Assembly (NCBI GenBank): GCA_029532415.1
Contig: JAQOTA010000065.1
Coordinates: forward strand, 496,001-560,000
DNA from: Marasmius tenuissimus
Lineage: Eukaryota > Basidiomycota > Agaricomycetes > Agaricales > Marasmiaceae
DNA length: 64,000 bases
Direction: 5' to 3'
A model generated the notes under the pieces. It worked only from the letters and a program-made list of their open reading frames with translations. It made no database searches and was not told where the DNA came from. Both the position numbers and the translations under genes were made by a program. Shown one piece after another: positions 34,443-46,690 of the stretch (position 1 is the stretch's first letter; the number at the start of each line of letters is the position of its first letter).

Positions 34443-36617
34443 ATGAACCCCGATGATACCAAAGAGAAGAAGCCTTACGTTCCTGGGCCTCCATCGCGTC
34501 CCCCGTCGACCAATACAGCGTACATCAAGAGCTTGGATGGTGGGCTCCATTTCCACCCCTCCACAACGTTCACCGGGGGCAATTTCTATTCAGCTGGGCG
34601 TAGCATCAACAACTATGTGACTCCTACAAGCCACTCTATTTCGTCTATGTATCTCACTCGCAGCAATCTAGTTTCATAACGGAAGTAGAGAGTCAACGGA
34701 AGACCCATGGAAGCGAGTCATGGAAGAGGCGGGTAGATATGGTGACGGAAGGGTGAAAGAATGGAAAGAGGAACTAGCGACTAATCTATCATTGGTGTGT
34801 CCTCCAGAGTTTTCGCGCAAAACTAGTGTCCTCATCATCGATACCAGGCAGGCCTCTTGACTTTGACTCTGACGTTCTTCACTATCGAATCGTACCGCTG
34901 GTTGTCCGAAGACCCTTCAATTACTACAGTCAGCCTCCTGACCCAAATTTCGCGGCAAATCGGTGACCCAACTAATGCGGTACCCTTCACGGACTCTGCT
35001 TTTCAGCCATCATCCTCCGTTATTCGCATGAACTGCTTCTGGTTCTTGAGTTTGACGATTGCGATGGTCTCGACACTCGTCGGACTTCTGTGCAGGCAGT
35101 GGTTATCGGACCATTTCCAGGAAACTCACACTCGTACACCCGAGGAATCCATCGCACTTCAACGGCTGCGCATCGACGCTTTACACCGATGGCGTGTTGT
35201 TCTCATCATGAGGACTCTCCCAGTATGCCTTCAGATGGCGCTTCTTCTGTTCTTCGCCGGCTTGATGGAGCTGCTCTGGCTTCGCAACGCCGTCGTTTTC
35301 GCCTTCGCCGTCGCCGTTGCAGGAACTGGTTTCTACCTGTATGTCGCCACAACCTTACTCCCGACGATTCTAGCAGTGCGCCAAGTCCTACCTCTCAGAG
35401 GTGGCTACGACACTCATGATTTAAAGAACCTCTTGGACCATCTGCCAACAATCGAGTCGTTGTGTCCTTTCAAATCTGTACAGTCGTGGGCCGTCTTTTC
35501 GGCCACTCGGTCGTTCCTTGCTATCCCGGCAATGAGCCGCCTGCTGTACATGGCGTCCAATTGGTACAGCTTCGGGAGGTTCAGAATGACCCTGAAACAG
35601 CAGCTTCTCAAAATGACGGATTGGCCAGCGTTTGACCTCGATATCCTTCGGAAGTTCGAGAAAATACATCCAGAACTCCGCGTCTATGAGTCGATCGGCC
35701 TCGAATGGTTGCTCAAGACATTCCGAGGAACACCTTCCATGGCCTCTCCCCTTTCACATGCTATACGCTCTGCATGGGGCCCGTATGCTGTTGTAGCCAC
35801 TAATACTGCATTCAACCAGTGGGGACTGTTTGCGTGGAAATCGCAGCGGAAGGAGGATGTTGAAGAGATCGTACGAGACCCGGAATCCTACTTCTCAGAT
35901 CAACGTGTACTGGTGGGCTTGCATTCCTACCCGGCAGCGAGTGAACAGTCCCCTCCCCCTTCCTTACTCCCACAGCTACTCTTATACCAAATCTCTTGGG
36001 ACCGGGGTGATTTTGACTGGCAAGCTCGCTACGAGATGACCGAGAAGCTATACCAAATGCGCGTTCCGGACCTGATTCGTGTGCCTTTTATAGTCCCTTT
36101 CCACCAGGTGGAGGAGCTCTGGAATTCTCTGGGCGAGCGCAAAATGGGTCTCACGTTCTTGCCCTTCTATGAGGCGGGCTGGAGGATAGCACGGTCTCTG
36201 GATAAAGGTCATCACGACCAGTTAGCCCTCGTGACCGCTTTGACCAACCATATCCTGACCGAACACCACATGTCTGCAATCATGACTGAGAAGGCGGGAC
36301 TGTCGTTCATCGAATTGATCGATAGGGCGATCGTCGACGAGCGACTCTATGATGATGGTGATTGGGCTTTTGCGGATATCTTGCCGAGATGGGAACGCGC
36401 GTTGGCACGTATACGAAAAGTTCACCAACTTCCTCCAGACTACTTCAAGTCATCCACCTCGCCTGACTTCCGGATCGTCGTAGGAAGCTCTGGGGAAACG
36501 ACCTCTGCTCCAGAGGCAACGTCGCGAAGATCAGACTCAGAGCTTCAAATAGTTCAATCCCCAATAAGTGAAGAAGGTCCCGAAATAAAAGGACGGGGGA
36601 GCAACGAGAATGTTTGA
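34443..36617 (+). CDS. DUF6535 membrane protein
   Basis: Three exons (34443-34648, 34689-34794, 34848-36617) give 693 residues. The N-terminus is Pro/Ser-rich. DUF6535 begins with EDPWKRVMEEAGRYGDGRVK and LAGLLTLTLTFFTIESYRWL, followed by helices WFLSLTIAMVSTLVGLLCRQ, LPVCLQMALLLFFAGLMELL and FAFAVAVAGTGFYLYVATTL. The soluble C-terminal part contains DHLPTIESLCPF, FIVPFHQVEELW and RAIVDERLYDDGDWAF, blocks shared with the minus-strand paralogue at 30.6-32.4 kb. The last 50 residues are polar. This gene is the source or sister of decayed copies at 37-38.8 kb and near 47.1 kb. Function unknown. Confidence 0.85.
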
Positions 36618-37144
36618 CGGGGTGGGCGAGGACAAACGGGATTAAGTACCGCGCTTAGGAGATGGGATTGAACCAGTTGCGTAGCGCTAGGTTACAAGCT
36701 CAAATGTGGAAGCAAGCTCACGCATCTCTCCACTCCTGTAGCACATTAATCCATCAACGCTTCAGGATCGACTTGATTATTTTTACTGGTACTTACTGTA
36801 GCCTTCTCATATTTACAGACCGAGACTACAGCTTGCCGATCGCGACCTTCACCAATGTACATTATGTAAGTTTGGCATCAATACATGGCACATTCCAGTC
36901 ACCCCTGAGAGTCTTCCGAGAGTCTTCGTTAATCGCGGATCCTATCGCCACCATCCTTTGGCCCCTCTGAATGTCCTGCAAGGAAACTCCTTGACTTCAT
37001 TGCGGTGCTTATCAGAAAAAATTCGTGGAAACTACCATCTAGCCGCTGGATAAAGGACGTGGTTGGTGTCACCGACATTTCGTTGTTCATTTTGGCTCTT
37101 TAAAGCACGCCAGACCTTTCCGTGAATCTGAAGGAACAACCGAT

Positions 37145-38255
37145 CCTCTTGGGAGCAAGCCATGGAATAGGTGGATAAACATGGCGACGGAAGGGTGAGG
37201 GAATGGAAAGAGGGAGCTAGGAACTGGCGGCGAATCTTTTCTGGTGTGTCCTTCCGAGTCTCCGTGCAAATTGGTTTCCTCATCGTCGATGCTAGGCAGG
37301 CTGTTTGACATTGACCAACGTTTCTCACTAACAAATAGTGCCGCTCGTTGTTTGGAGATCCCACCGCTACAGTCGGCGTCTTGTCCCAGATCTCGCAGCA
37401 AATCAGTAACCGAACAGGTGTGGTACCATCCACAAATCTCACGTTCCAGTTGTCGTCCTCTGTTATTCGCAATGACTTCTCCTGGTCTTGAGCTTGATGA
37501 TTGCGCTGTGGTGTCCATACTCGTTGGCTTTTTGTGCAGGCAGTTACTATAGCCGATCGGGCCACTTCCAGGAACCTTATGACTGATTCGTACACCCGGG
37601 AATCCCTTGCACTGATGCAGCTGCGTATCGACGCATCGCGCTGATAGGGTGCTGACCTCGCCACGAGAATCCCCAGTATGCTCGCAGGCAGCGCTTTTTC
37701 TATCCTCACCGGCGCAATGGAGTTGTTTTGGCCCTGGAGCACCATCGTTTTTCACTATCACCGGAGTCGGTTTATACCTCTAGCCTTCCTCCCGGCGATA
37801 CTGGCAATTGTGGCGCGCAAAGTCCTTATCTATTGGAGGCGGCTTCTCCATGCAGTCCCGGGTCGTCCCTTTCCATCCCAGCAATGAACTACCTGCCTTG
37901 CATGGATGACGCTGCTACAGCAGTATCTCGAACTACCGGATTGGCGAACATTCGACCTTATACCCGACAGGGCGGGATTGGCATCCATCGAATCGAGCAG
38001 CGGGCCGACCATCGACAAGTGTCTCTGCGATGATAGCGAGTAAGCTTTTGCGAATAATCTGTCGAGATGGGAGTGGGACCCAGCACGTACATGAAATTTG
38101 AAAGCTTCACCAACTCTCTCCGGACCACTTTGAATCAACCACCTCGCCTGACTCCCGGGTCCTCGCGCGAAGCTCGGAAGAAGCTGCCTCTGCTCCGGAG
38201 GCGACATTGCAAAGTCTAGACTCTAAAGATCGAACTCGGTGCTTCAGATAGTTGG
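37145..38255 (+). pseudogene. Decayed DUF6535 gene copy
   Basis: DNA similarity to 34700-36560 is obvious, for example GACGGAAGGGTGA followed by the intron-like GTGTGTCCT, and later CTTCACCAACTCTCTCCGGA against CTTCACCAACTTCCTCCAGA. The copy has frameshifts and stops throughout and lacks most of the soluble C-terminal part, joining helix-region remnants to a tail near 38040. It lies about 500 bp downstream of the intact gene, so a tandem duplication that then decayed. Long minus-strand frames over it (37745-37032 and others) are shadows. Confidence 0.8.
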
Positions 38256-38589
38256 ATCGCCATGAGTGGCCCAGGAATGAAGTAGATATGGGTCTATGGA
38301 CTACGTGCAGAGTGTTCATAGCAGTGAGCCCGGACAGTGAGCAAGTGTCTTCACGAGATGGGATTGAACAGTTTCTCGGCCACAACAAACTGTAGGCGTC
38401 AAAACTCATGTGTGTTTTCTGGGTGCAAAAGCCCAGATGTAGAAGCAAGCCACCTCGTATGCACTTCACAAATCTTGCTGACATGTCATTAGGACGTCCC
38501 ACAGTTTGGATCCGCATAAGTTTGCCAGGAACTTTGCGACCATCATACAGTCGTATGTATCTCAATCGAGTCCGAAGAACATAGTATTA

Positions 38590-38790
38590 CATGACCTTAT
38601 TGAACAAAGGCCACCATGATCAGCTGTCCCTCGTAACTAATTATACAGTGGCGTATCTGACTGACAAGTTACAACCCCAATCACAACCGAGAAAGTGGAA
38701 TTGACGTTGATCGATTCGAAGCACGGTAGACTCGGACAAATATCTGTAGGATTAGGCTTTTGCAAAATTCTTATCGAGCGCAGGCAATGG
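38590..38790 (+). pseudogene. DUF6535 C-terminal fragment
   Basis: AAAGGCCACCATGATCAGCT to TTGATCGATTCGAA and TTAGGCTTTTGCAAA align with 36205-36390 of the intact gene. It represents a different part of the C-terminal region from that kept in the larger pseudogene, so it is a second remnant or a displaced piece of the first. Confidence 0.6.
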
Positions 38791-39568
38791 CATTGTCTAT
38801 GTCCAACTTCTATGTGTCACGGTACAAGGGGGGACTGAAGCGGCGGGCCGCGGGTGACTTCACGCTGCGACATGAGAATGCCGTACAACCAATGAGGACA
38901 GGAAGGACTCATTCAGGACCTGCCAAAGCTGTACTTCCAGGGAAATTTATTATTTTTCGCCAATTATCATTGGACCCACAATTCCTGCGTGATCTAAACC
39001 ATGCAAACCAAACCATTCAATACGACACTGGCCGCGCGGATCGTGCCCCAAACGTAACCATTGAATCAGATTGTATCGTATTGTCGAGTTCCTGCCGTCG
39101 GCTGTTGCATTCCAATGTAAACGCACTGCGCCAACAAAAGCGGACAACCTGTTGTCGAATGTATCGATTGCCAGAGCTGTGCACCGCGCAAGCCAAAGCC
39201 AATGACGCTGCGACCTCTAGGGCTTCGCTATCTGTTATGGGCGAAGCGCTCTGGACCAGGAGTCTGGCTACATACAAAGTGTAGGGTGTCCTGGGACAAA
39301 GATCCTTCGATTACAGGCTCCCGCAGATTCCCCGCGAGCAGAATCCGTGGGGGAAAAAGATGCTTTATGAGACTCGGATCGTCCTCGCGATCGCGATCGA
39401 AAGACGAGGCCGCGGCTGTCATGATCATCCAATCACGACTCGCTCTTCAACCGCCCTGGCATGAGTTGGGAGTACTGAATAGATTTCAAATAAAGGAAAG
39501 CCGCTACGGTCTTCCTGTGATGTGGGAGCCATTCTGACAGTGAGACGAGCTGTTAACATTTGACGACG
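38791..39568. other. Intergenic region, nothing recognised
   Basis: Open frames such as 38760-39284 have no domain-like content and no splice support. Confidence 0.4.
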
Positions 39569-39584
39569 TGACTACCGGTGGTCA
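39569..39584. promoter_or_regulatory. Palindromic motif upstream of 7TM gene A
   Basis: TGACTACCGGTGGTCA ends 18 bp before the start codon. It is an imperfect version of the perfect palindrome upstream of gene B. Confidence 0.4.
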
Positions 39585-39602
39585 CTCTTTCTTCCCTTCC
39601 TC

Positions 39603-41164
39603 ATGTTGAGCAATGAGGTCTCTCAGCCTCTAATCTGGCAACGGGCGGAGCCCGTCACAAGGGAAGGAAGTGAGTCTCTCAGATCCATCAAGAGCACACG
39701 CGACCACTTACACACCCATTTACTCCCTGTTAGTCCAATCAGAGAACGTCCTGGGACCCCTCTGGTTTTTTAACACCCTCCAGATCTTGGGTTTTGCGCT
39801 GAACACCATTGTTGTGCTGACTGTCGCAATCAACAACAAACAGATTCGAAGGACTGCGGTATGGTATATGTTCATGGTTGGCTGGGTGCTCTGGTGTACC
39901 GCCCACGCTCTTCTTATGCTTGCCGGATACCAGGGTTCGGAAGAACCTCCAACCGCTTTCTGTTTGTTTCAAGCCGCTTTGGTCTACGCATTCCCACCGG
40001 GGTAGGCAATCTCTCTTTTGGCAGACTAAACGATGGCTCAATCACATTCGATTCAGTATGGCATTACTCACCTTGGCTATACTTGCCCAGGTATGTTTTG
40101 ACAATCTCGATTTTATAGTTCAGACTCGAGTCGTCAGTTATGTGAAGCTCTACGCTGTGATGCATGCGACTATCAGACAGCGATGCCCTCCAGAAAATAT
40201 CAACATTCTCGTTCGTGTCGCATTCCCGATTATGATCGAGAGTACCACTTATACCCGGAATGGGTCTTCCAGTTCGTATCCGTCCCGCTTGTTGCATTCT
40301 CGGGGATTTTCGTACAAGTGCTGGTGGTAAAGCATACTCTTCGAGGAAATCGACCTGATTTGCGCTGACAATATGTCCAGGTTGGCATCAGGGATCCAGC
40401 AATGGTGACGAGGGATGCAACGTTGATGTATTGCAACACGAAAAGCACGACGCCGTATGTCGTGTGTCATTTCTTATATTTTCCGGGGGCTAACTTCAGC
40501 ACATCAGACCAAAAACAAGTGCTTTGATCGTCGGGCTGGCCTCCGTCATGATGCTCATACTGGAAAGTAAGCGGTCCATTGTCTAACCGAACCATAATGT
40601 TCTTCGCTTATCTCCTTCGCCGTAGGTTTTGTAATCGTGGCTCTTGTCAACCATTGGGGTACAATTGCGCGGTTTCGACAGGTCCCAGGGAACGTGCTGT
40701 CTGGCACGATGGCATTCAGGGTCACTATCTTCAGCTTTATGCCCATGATTGCACTCATGTATGTTTATGTCCCGCTGCGCTCAACAGCCCCTTCATCTGA
40801 CCCGTGGAACTAGACTTTCTGTCGTGGCCGTATTGTCGGAGCACGCCAGTGCAATTTCTCACGTCGCGATTGCGTTCTGTGAGTATGCCTCTTCGACTGC
40901 GTGACTATTCTTGACTTCCTCATGTTTTTGCAGTGCCGACCATAGCAGCGTTGATATTTGGGACGCAGAAGGTAAATTCACTGTTCTCAAAAGAGACGCG
41001 GTAGCTGATCGTCCTGGACCGGTTTCTTGTAGGATGTACTCAAACCTTGGAAGTTTGGTAAGAAGGACGGCCCTTCCTTGCTACATGGAGGACCTATTTA
41101 CCCAGCTCAACTTCCGACGCTTGAAATCGCTACAAAGGACACAATGGGATCTCCTAATGTATAG
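39603..41164 (+). CDS. Seven-helix membrane protein, paralogue A
   Basis: Eleven exons (39603-39669, 39734-40001, 40057-40090, 40148-40210, 40273-40326, 40381-40454, 40508-40566, 40626-40758, 40814-40878, 40934-40971, 41033-41164) join in phase to 328 residues. Helices include LQILGFALNTIVVLTVAINN, TAVWYMFMVGWVLWCTAHAL, MALLTLAILAQ, VSVPLVAFSGIFVQVLV, ALIVGLASVMMLILE and FRVTIFSFMPMIALM. Conserved loops are GYQGSEEPPTAFCLFQAALV, VTRDATLMYC and FGTQKDVLKPW. The family, of rhodopsin-like seven-helix topology and unknown ligand, occurs in many mushrooms. Exon plan and boundaries are the same as in paralogues B and C. The C-terminal tail (about 35 residues) differs from theirs. Confidence 0.85.
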
Positions 41165-41734
41165 CCAATCCAGAGTACGTGTGACTAGGAGCCGGCCGGC
41201 ATCCGGCTATCACAGACATGACACAGCCCGCTTGCGGGTAGTGCTTTGTTCATCCTTATGGCCTTATTACTTACCAGCTTCAGAGCTCTGGTTACTTTCA
41301 TAGCCGACGCATCGACTCGGTACTTACAATCGTTTCGAAAGCAGTAAATAGATATTCAATTCAAATTCCAAACAGGCCAGTGGCGTATTTAATTTCGAGG
41401 CCGCAGGAAGCCCTCCGAGAGTCAACGCGGGGAATTGTTTTCGAGACCTCGAGCGGAGTCTGCAAGCTGTCTGAGATCCTGCTTGATGGCCAAAGCGCTC
41501 AAGTAGATAAGGTTTGCATCAGTACCTCGACGGTCCGAGTGAATTAGTGTTACCTAAGTAAAGTGGTTCAATTTTTCCCATCAATGATCATGATCATGAT
41601 TACCTCTGTCAATCACTGCTGCAATCGTCAGGCAATGTCGAGGCAATGGCTTGGTTCGGTTCGGAAAGGGCGGTCTTTTCGCGATCTAGAAACCATAAAA
41701 AGTGTTTGCGGTTACTTGACCAGCAGTTGCAACA
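41165..41734. other. Intergenic region upstream of the desaturase
   Basis: No gene seen in 570 bp; presumably 3' flank of 7TM gene A and promoter of the desaturase. Confidence 0.5.
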
Positions 41735-43341
41735 ATGTTCCTCTCCTTCATGCGCGATGGTCCGGAATATGAACAACGAAAGAGGACGCCATTTGTGCCT
41801 CCAAAGGTACGCATAACCTCGCTACCTCTTGGCTTGACTGATATCGGGGCAGGTGACACTTTCAGAAGTTCATGCAGTGGTACCCAAACGGCTTCGGCTC
41901 AAGAGCACGACGAGAGGGCTTTCTTTCGTTGTGCGCGATGCCACCCTCGCGCTCTTGCTGCACAGAGCCTCACGTTACATTCCGTCCGCTACCTCATCCC
42001 TCGCCCAACTCCTTTGCGGGAACGCTTTGATGGAGAGGTGCCTCAATTTTACGCTATGGACGGCCTTCTGCCAGTGCCAAGGAATCCTTTTCACTTCGCT
42101 GTGGTGTCTCGCACACGAAGCTAGTCATGGCAATATCTCGCCCCGAGGCTGGATTAACGACGGGGTGGGGTATGTCTTGCACACCGTGCGTAGTTACTAT
42201 TACTGTCTGTCGCATCTGATTTTGATTCTCGATCCAGTTTCTGCTGGTTCCATACTTCTCCTGGAAGTCGTCTCACAGAGCTCACCACAAAGCGACCGTC
42301 TCCCTTGAACGTGACGTCAATTACATCCCACACACACGTTCGCGGTTCGATCTACCCCCAGAACCCGTTGCGCAGCCAAATGACTACCACGAAATCTTCG
42401 AGGAGACGCCGATCTACACGTTCTATCGAATGTTCCTTATGCAAGTTTTCGGCTTGTTCTTCTACCTCGCATTCAATAAACGAGGCTCGCCCAAACACCC
42501 TCCCGGAACAAATGTGTGTTGTAGAAAACTTATACTTGCCGCTTGTCCAATTGACGCAACGTACTAGCATTTCAACCCCTATTCTGCGATGTTTAGGCCC
42601 CATGAGCGCAAGGGCGTGATTGCGAGCGACGTCGGACTAGTAATCATGCTGGGGGTTCTCTTCTTTTGGTCGAATACTATTGGGTTTGCCCAATTTGCAA
42701 GGCTTTACGTCTTTCCGTGGATGGTACGCCGATACTTGAACAGGAGTTGCGAACCCCCTAATGTCCATCCTCATCCCCTTTGCAGCTCACCAATCATTGG
42801 ATCATCATGTTGACCTATCTACATCATACGGATCCTACTATCCCTTACTACCGCAAGACTGCATGGTCTTTCTTACGAGGTTCCCTTGCGACTGTCGATC
42901 GACCCTTGCTCGGATGGATAGGACGTGTATTCTTCCACAATGTCTCACACAATCATGTTTGTCGTTTGTCCGAAACGTTGCACTGTGCTGAACTGCTGAA
43001 CTACGTTGTCAGGTGTCTCATCATATCTTCTCGGATATACCATTTTGTGAGTTGAACGTTCCGCTGATCTAGGATGCTTGTGAGACTGACGTGGTCTTGC
43101 CCAAGACAACCAGCCCGAGGTCACATCACTAATCAGGACAGTTCTCAAGGACGATTACAATTTTGATTCCACGGTAGGATTCTTTGACTCCGTGCATGTA
43201 CGTGATTGATTCCAGTGACAGAATACCTTCCGAGCCCTATACCGCACCTTCACGCAATGTGAATTCATTGAGGATGAGGGTGACATCGTCTTTTACAAGA
43301 ATAAAGATGGAAAAGCAGTTCGAGAAGTTGCTCCTCTGTAA
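41735..43341 (+). CDS. FAD2: Delta-12 (oleate) fatty acid desaturase
   Basis: Eight exons (41735-41806, 41853-42185, 42238-42513, 42568-42723, 42786-42956, 43013-43046, 43106-43173, 43222-43341) give 409 residues in phase. All three histidine boxes are present: AHEASHG near residue 110, HRAHHKA near 150, and HVSHH split by an intron between exons 5 and 6. Other family blocks are [76 protein letters not shown] and [20 protein letters not shown]. It is an integral ER enzyme that converts oleoyl chains of phospholipids to linoleoyl, using cytochrome b5. It sits between two 7TM paralogues. A remnant of a second copy lies at 50.1-50.3 kb. Confidence 0.95.
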
Positions 43342-43870
43342 TAGTCCTCTGTAATAGTCCTGTGGCTCGCAGAATCCTGTTTGCATTTCTTGACTCGCAG
43401 CACGTCCATAGTTGTCCGGCCCGACCCTTTAGAGTACTGTCCTTGTGTTTCTTTTGAATCTGTCCGCGCTGGTAAACCGAACTGAACCACTCAAACCTTT
43501 GCGGAGGTCCAAAACTTTGATGCGTGTTGAAAATTCTGATGCGTGTCCTGATGTGTCCGAACCGCCTCAATCTGATGTTCGTTTCCCATCTCCCCTTGCA
43601 TTGCAACTACATTTCCTCATTCATCTCCATTCTTTTGTACATGTCAGCGCAGTCGGCGTCATCGGAACAGGAGAAACTGACAACCTACCACGTTTCAGAT
43701 TTGATGCACTTCGCAGAAAGCGACTGAGCTGAGGTCGGACAGGCAATTGCCCGCTTGACACTGACAGTTCCCTGCCATGCATCAACCTTGTGATGCCATT
43801 GGCGCCGCGCAGACATTAGATATAGGGTGGCTTCCTGTCTTATCACAGAACATCACTCCCGGGGACGAGG
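43342..43870. other. Intergenic region
   Basis: 530 bp between desaturase and 7TM gene B. Short frames only (43445-43732 plus); nothing recognised. Confidence 0.45.
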
Positions 43871-43886
43871 TGACCACTGGTGGTCA
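43871..43886. promoter_or_regulatory. Perfect palindromic motif upstream of 7TM gene B
   Basis: TGACCACTGGTGGTCA: two 7-base arms around TG, ending 30 bp before the start codon at 43917. The same site with one arm change precedes gene A and a half of it precedes gene C. Confidence 0.45.
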
Positions 43887-43916
43887 TCGACTAATTCCTC
43901 GCCCTTTGCATCTAGT

Positions 43917-45429
43917 ATGCTGGAACGCAGGGCAGATTCCGTGCAACAGAGAGAAGGTGAGTGAACTATTCATTTCATGACCTTATTTCGCTCATATGTA
44001 CTTTTACGTTCTATCAGAAGTGTCGACACCAGAAATACTGGGGCCCCTTTGGTTTTTCAATGCGCTCCAGATCATTGGGTTCACGTTGAACATCCTGATT
44101 GTCTTAATTGTCGCGGTGAACAATAGGCGAGTCCGAAGAACTGCGTTGTGGTATATGTTCATGTCTGGCTGGGTTTTCTGGTGCATCGCATACGCAATTC
44201 TTTTCCTCGTCGGATATCAAGGGTCGCAGAAGCCTCCCACAGGACTCTGCTTATTCCAAGCTGCTCTCATCTATGCTCTCCCGCCTTGGTAGGTGGCTTT
44301 CTACCTTTTACCGTCACGGTGAGCTGATTGCGGTCAAGCATGGCGCTGTTTACGCTAGCAATCCTCACTCAGGTAAGTCGTGGTTTAGGTGCCCTTTCCT
44401 GCTCGCTCAACGTCTCCGAAGCTCTACTGCGCGATGCATTCCAGCATCAAACACGGGCGACCGATTCAGCATATAAATGCCGTTGTTCGTACTCAATGCC
44501 TGCCCGGAAGATTGAGCATTGCAAATGTACCCTTTCACAGTGCACTTTTGTTCCGTTGGTTGCATTCGCAGGCGTATTCATCGAAGTATTGGTGGTATGC
44601 CATTTCGATCCTGGGCTGCATTGTCTATGACTTAGGCTTTCCCTTTCTAGGTCGGTATAAAGGATCCAGGCACAGTCACAAGGGACACGACCTTGATGTA
44701 TTGCAATACGAAGAACTCTACGCCGTACGTGACCTGAACGTTGACCTTGGAAATTACCTTATTGAAGTTTTGCAGAGCCAAAATCAGCTCACTGATAGTT
44801 GGTGTAGCTTCAATATTGATGCTTATCCTGGAAAGTAAGTCTACGCACGAGCTTCTCACGAGCCTCAGTGCCTCTCTTATCACGGACGTAGGTGTTGTCA
44901 TCATAACTCTTTTCAACTATTGGAATGCATTCGTGCGCATACGAGAAGTACCTGGCAACATCCTATCGGGTACAATGGCCTTCAGGATTACCGTTTTCAG
45001 TTTTATGCCAATGATTGCTCTTGTGTAAGTCGCTCTCTAGCTCTGCCGTCCATTTCTCACCCTAACGTATGCATAGGCTCTCCGTGGTCGCCGTGTTATC
45101 CAAAAATGCTAGTGCGATTTCCCATGTCGCGATTGCTTTTTGTCAGTGGAAAGACCTCTGACTCAATTAGCGGCCTCTATGCTGACTCCCTTATCTTCAA
45201 CAGTACCGACCGTGGCTGCGATAGTATTCGGAACTCAAAAGGTTTGAAAAAAGACTATCAATCAGATACTAATAGTGTATTAATCTGAAATGGTTCACAG
45301 GATGTACTATCTGCTTGGATGTTCTGGAAGACAGATCCTGCCATCTCACCCAACGAGGCAGTGCCTCAGGCTTCATCCATCGGAGTGCCACCGCTTGTCA
45401 GGAAGGAGGTGATGGTGTCTGAAGTGTAG
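43917..45429 (+). CDS. Seven-helix membrane protein, paralogue B
   Basis: Eleven exons (43917-43956, 44018-44288, 44339-44372, 44422-44481, 44541-44594, 44651-44724, 44776-44834, 44892-45024, 45077-45141, 45204-45241, 45301-45429) give 318 residues. It keeps the same helices and loops as paralogue A: LQIIGFTLNILIVLIVAVNN, ALWYMFMSGWVFWCIAYAIL, GYQGSQKPPTGLCLFQAALI, TFVPLVAFAGVFIEVLV, VTRDTTLMYC, FRITVFSFMPMIALV and FGTQKDVLSAW. The tail ends SIGVPPLVRKEVMVSEV, almost the same as paralogue C, so B and C are the closer pair. The donor of exon 10 (GTTTGA) and exon 4 (GTTGTT) are weak but at the conserved positions. Confidence 0.84.
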
Positions 45430-46587
45430 TTTGGTTCAGGTTGTACCTGTATACGTTTTACTTGTATGGGGAAGAAAGATGCTTGTGATCGATTCAGGCT
45501 CGTTACCATGAAAGGGCGTTTCAAGGGCCGAATCAAACCCAGATCTCCGGGTCTCTGAAGGGCGTTCGATGTTGCAGGAGATTCAATAGTATGATCGAAC
45601 TCGAGCGCAGCGCTCAGCGCCGACGCCCAGGTCTTGTGCAGTACAAAATTGGAGGAGGGTCCTGTCGATCAACGTTCAACGGGTGCAGACAAAACGAATC
45701 GTACGAATTTGCCGCCTTCGTCACCCACCCACCCCCCCACAGCATCGGTACGAAAAATCTCCAGTCGACCCGTTTTTCTAATCAGAATATATCGCCACAA
45801 GTCGATACTATGTCTTATCGCGGATTCGATCATTGTATTTATTTATTGGGATTTACACCCCCCTTAGGACCCATCGGATGCAGGGGTTGTACAGCTGCTA
45901 TGGCGTGCCTACTGGCTGAACAACAGCGTATCAGGGACGACACCAGTACGATGAAGCCTTTCGGTAACTTATCGGCAACAACTCATGGTATGGCCGTATT
46001 GATACGGCGAGAACTGGACAACCCTGCCACAATAAGCGTGTGATGCAAGTGCGGTGATGAGCCTATCAAACGCGCTACTCCCAAAAAAAGATGCAAGTGC
46101 GGTGACTCTTCTCGGCGGCATGAAGTCCGAAATCCACCTCTTCGAACGACTCACATCCGCGGGACGGTTCATTCTCGGCAGCTCCCGGGCAACCTCAGGG
46201 TATTTAACGTGCTGTTTCAACCCAACGCTTTTTTCCAGGGACTTCCCTCATTTTCCCTGTAGCTTGCGCCGCTGTCGAGACACTGCCTGGACGTGCTGAC
46301 TGGAACCAGGAACCCGTGCACGCCGTCACCTGTGAGTCCTTGAGAGGCATCTTATAACAGCTAAATACTAATTGCTACCGCTGAGACCAGCCGCCTTTCT
46401 CCAGTATTTGGTCGTGAGAATCGCGAGGCCTATCGCGACTCCCGAAGCGACTTCAATCTCTGGTCTGGGCGGCTCACGAGATGTATACCTGGTGAGCCGT
46501 CACCGCTCTTTGATCATCTACATGCTGTGTACTGATACAGTTTTTTTCATCAGATGTCGAGACTTGGTAGGCCTGCTGGACTGTAGT
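45430..46587. other. Intergenic region, nothing recognised
   Basis: Frames such as 45591-46043 have no domain-like content. The DNA is probably old duplicated or repeat-derived sequence. Confidence 0.4.
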
Positions 46588-46690
46588 AGGGTAAATATCG
46601 ATATAACTGGAAGATATAACTGAAAGAGTTACTGCAAGCTGGCGGCAACCCTTTTAGTTATATCGTTCGGTTACTATCGATATTTACCCT
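46588..46690. mobile_element. Hairpin MITE-like inverted repeat, 103 bp
   Basis: AGGGTAAATATCGATA at the left is matched exactly by its reverse complement at the right. Similarity of the arms continues inward for about 50 bp with mismatches (GATATAACT, AAAGAGTT against AAAGGGTT), so nearly the whole element folds on itself. No clear target duplication. Confidence 0.6.

Noticed and set aside
37032..37761. Two overlapping minus-strand frames over 220 codons
   Set aside because: They overlap a decayed DUF6535 copy on the plus strand and show no domain content.
45591..46043. 150-codon plus-strand frame
   Set aside because: No recognisable motif and lies in repeat-rich intergenic DNA.
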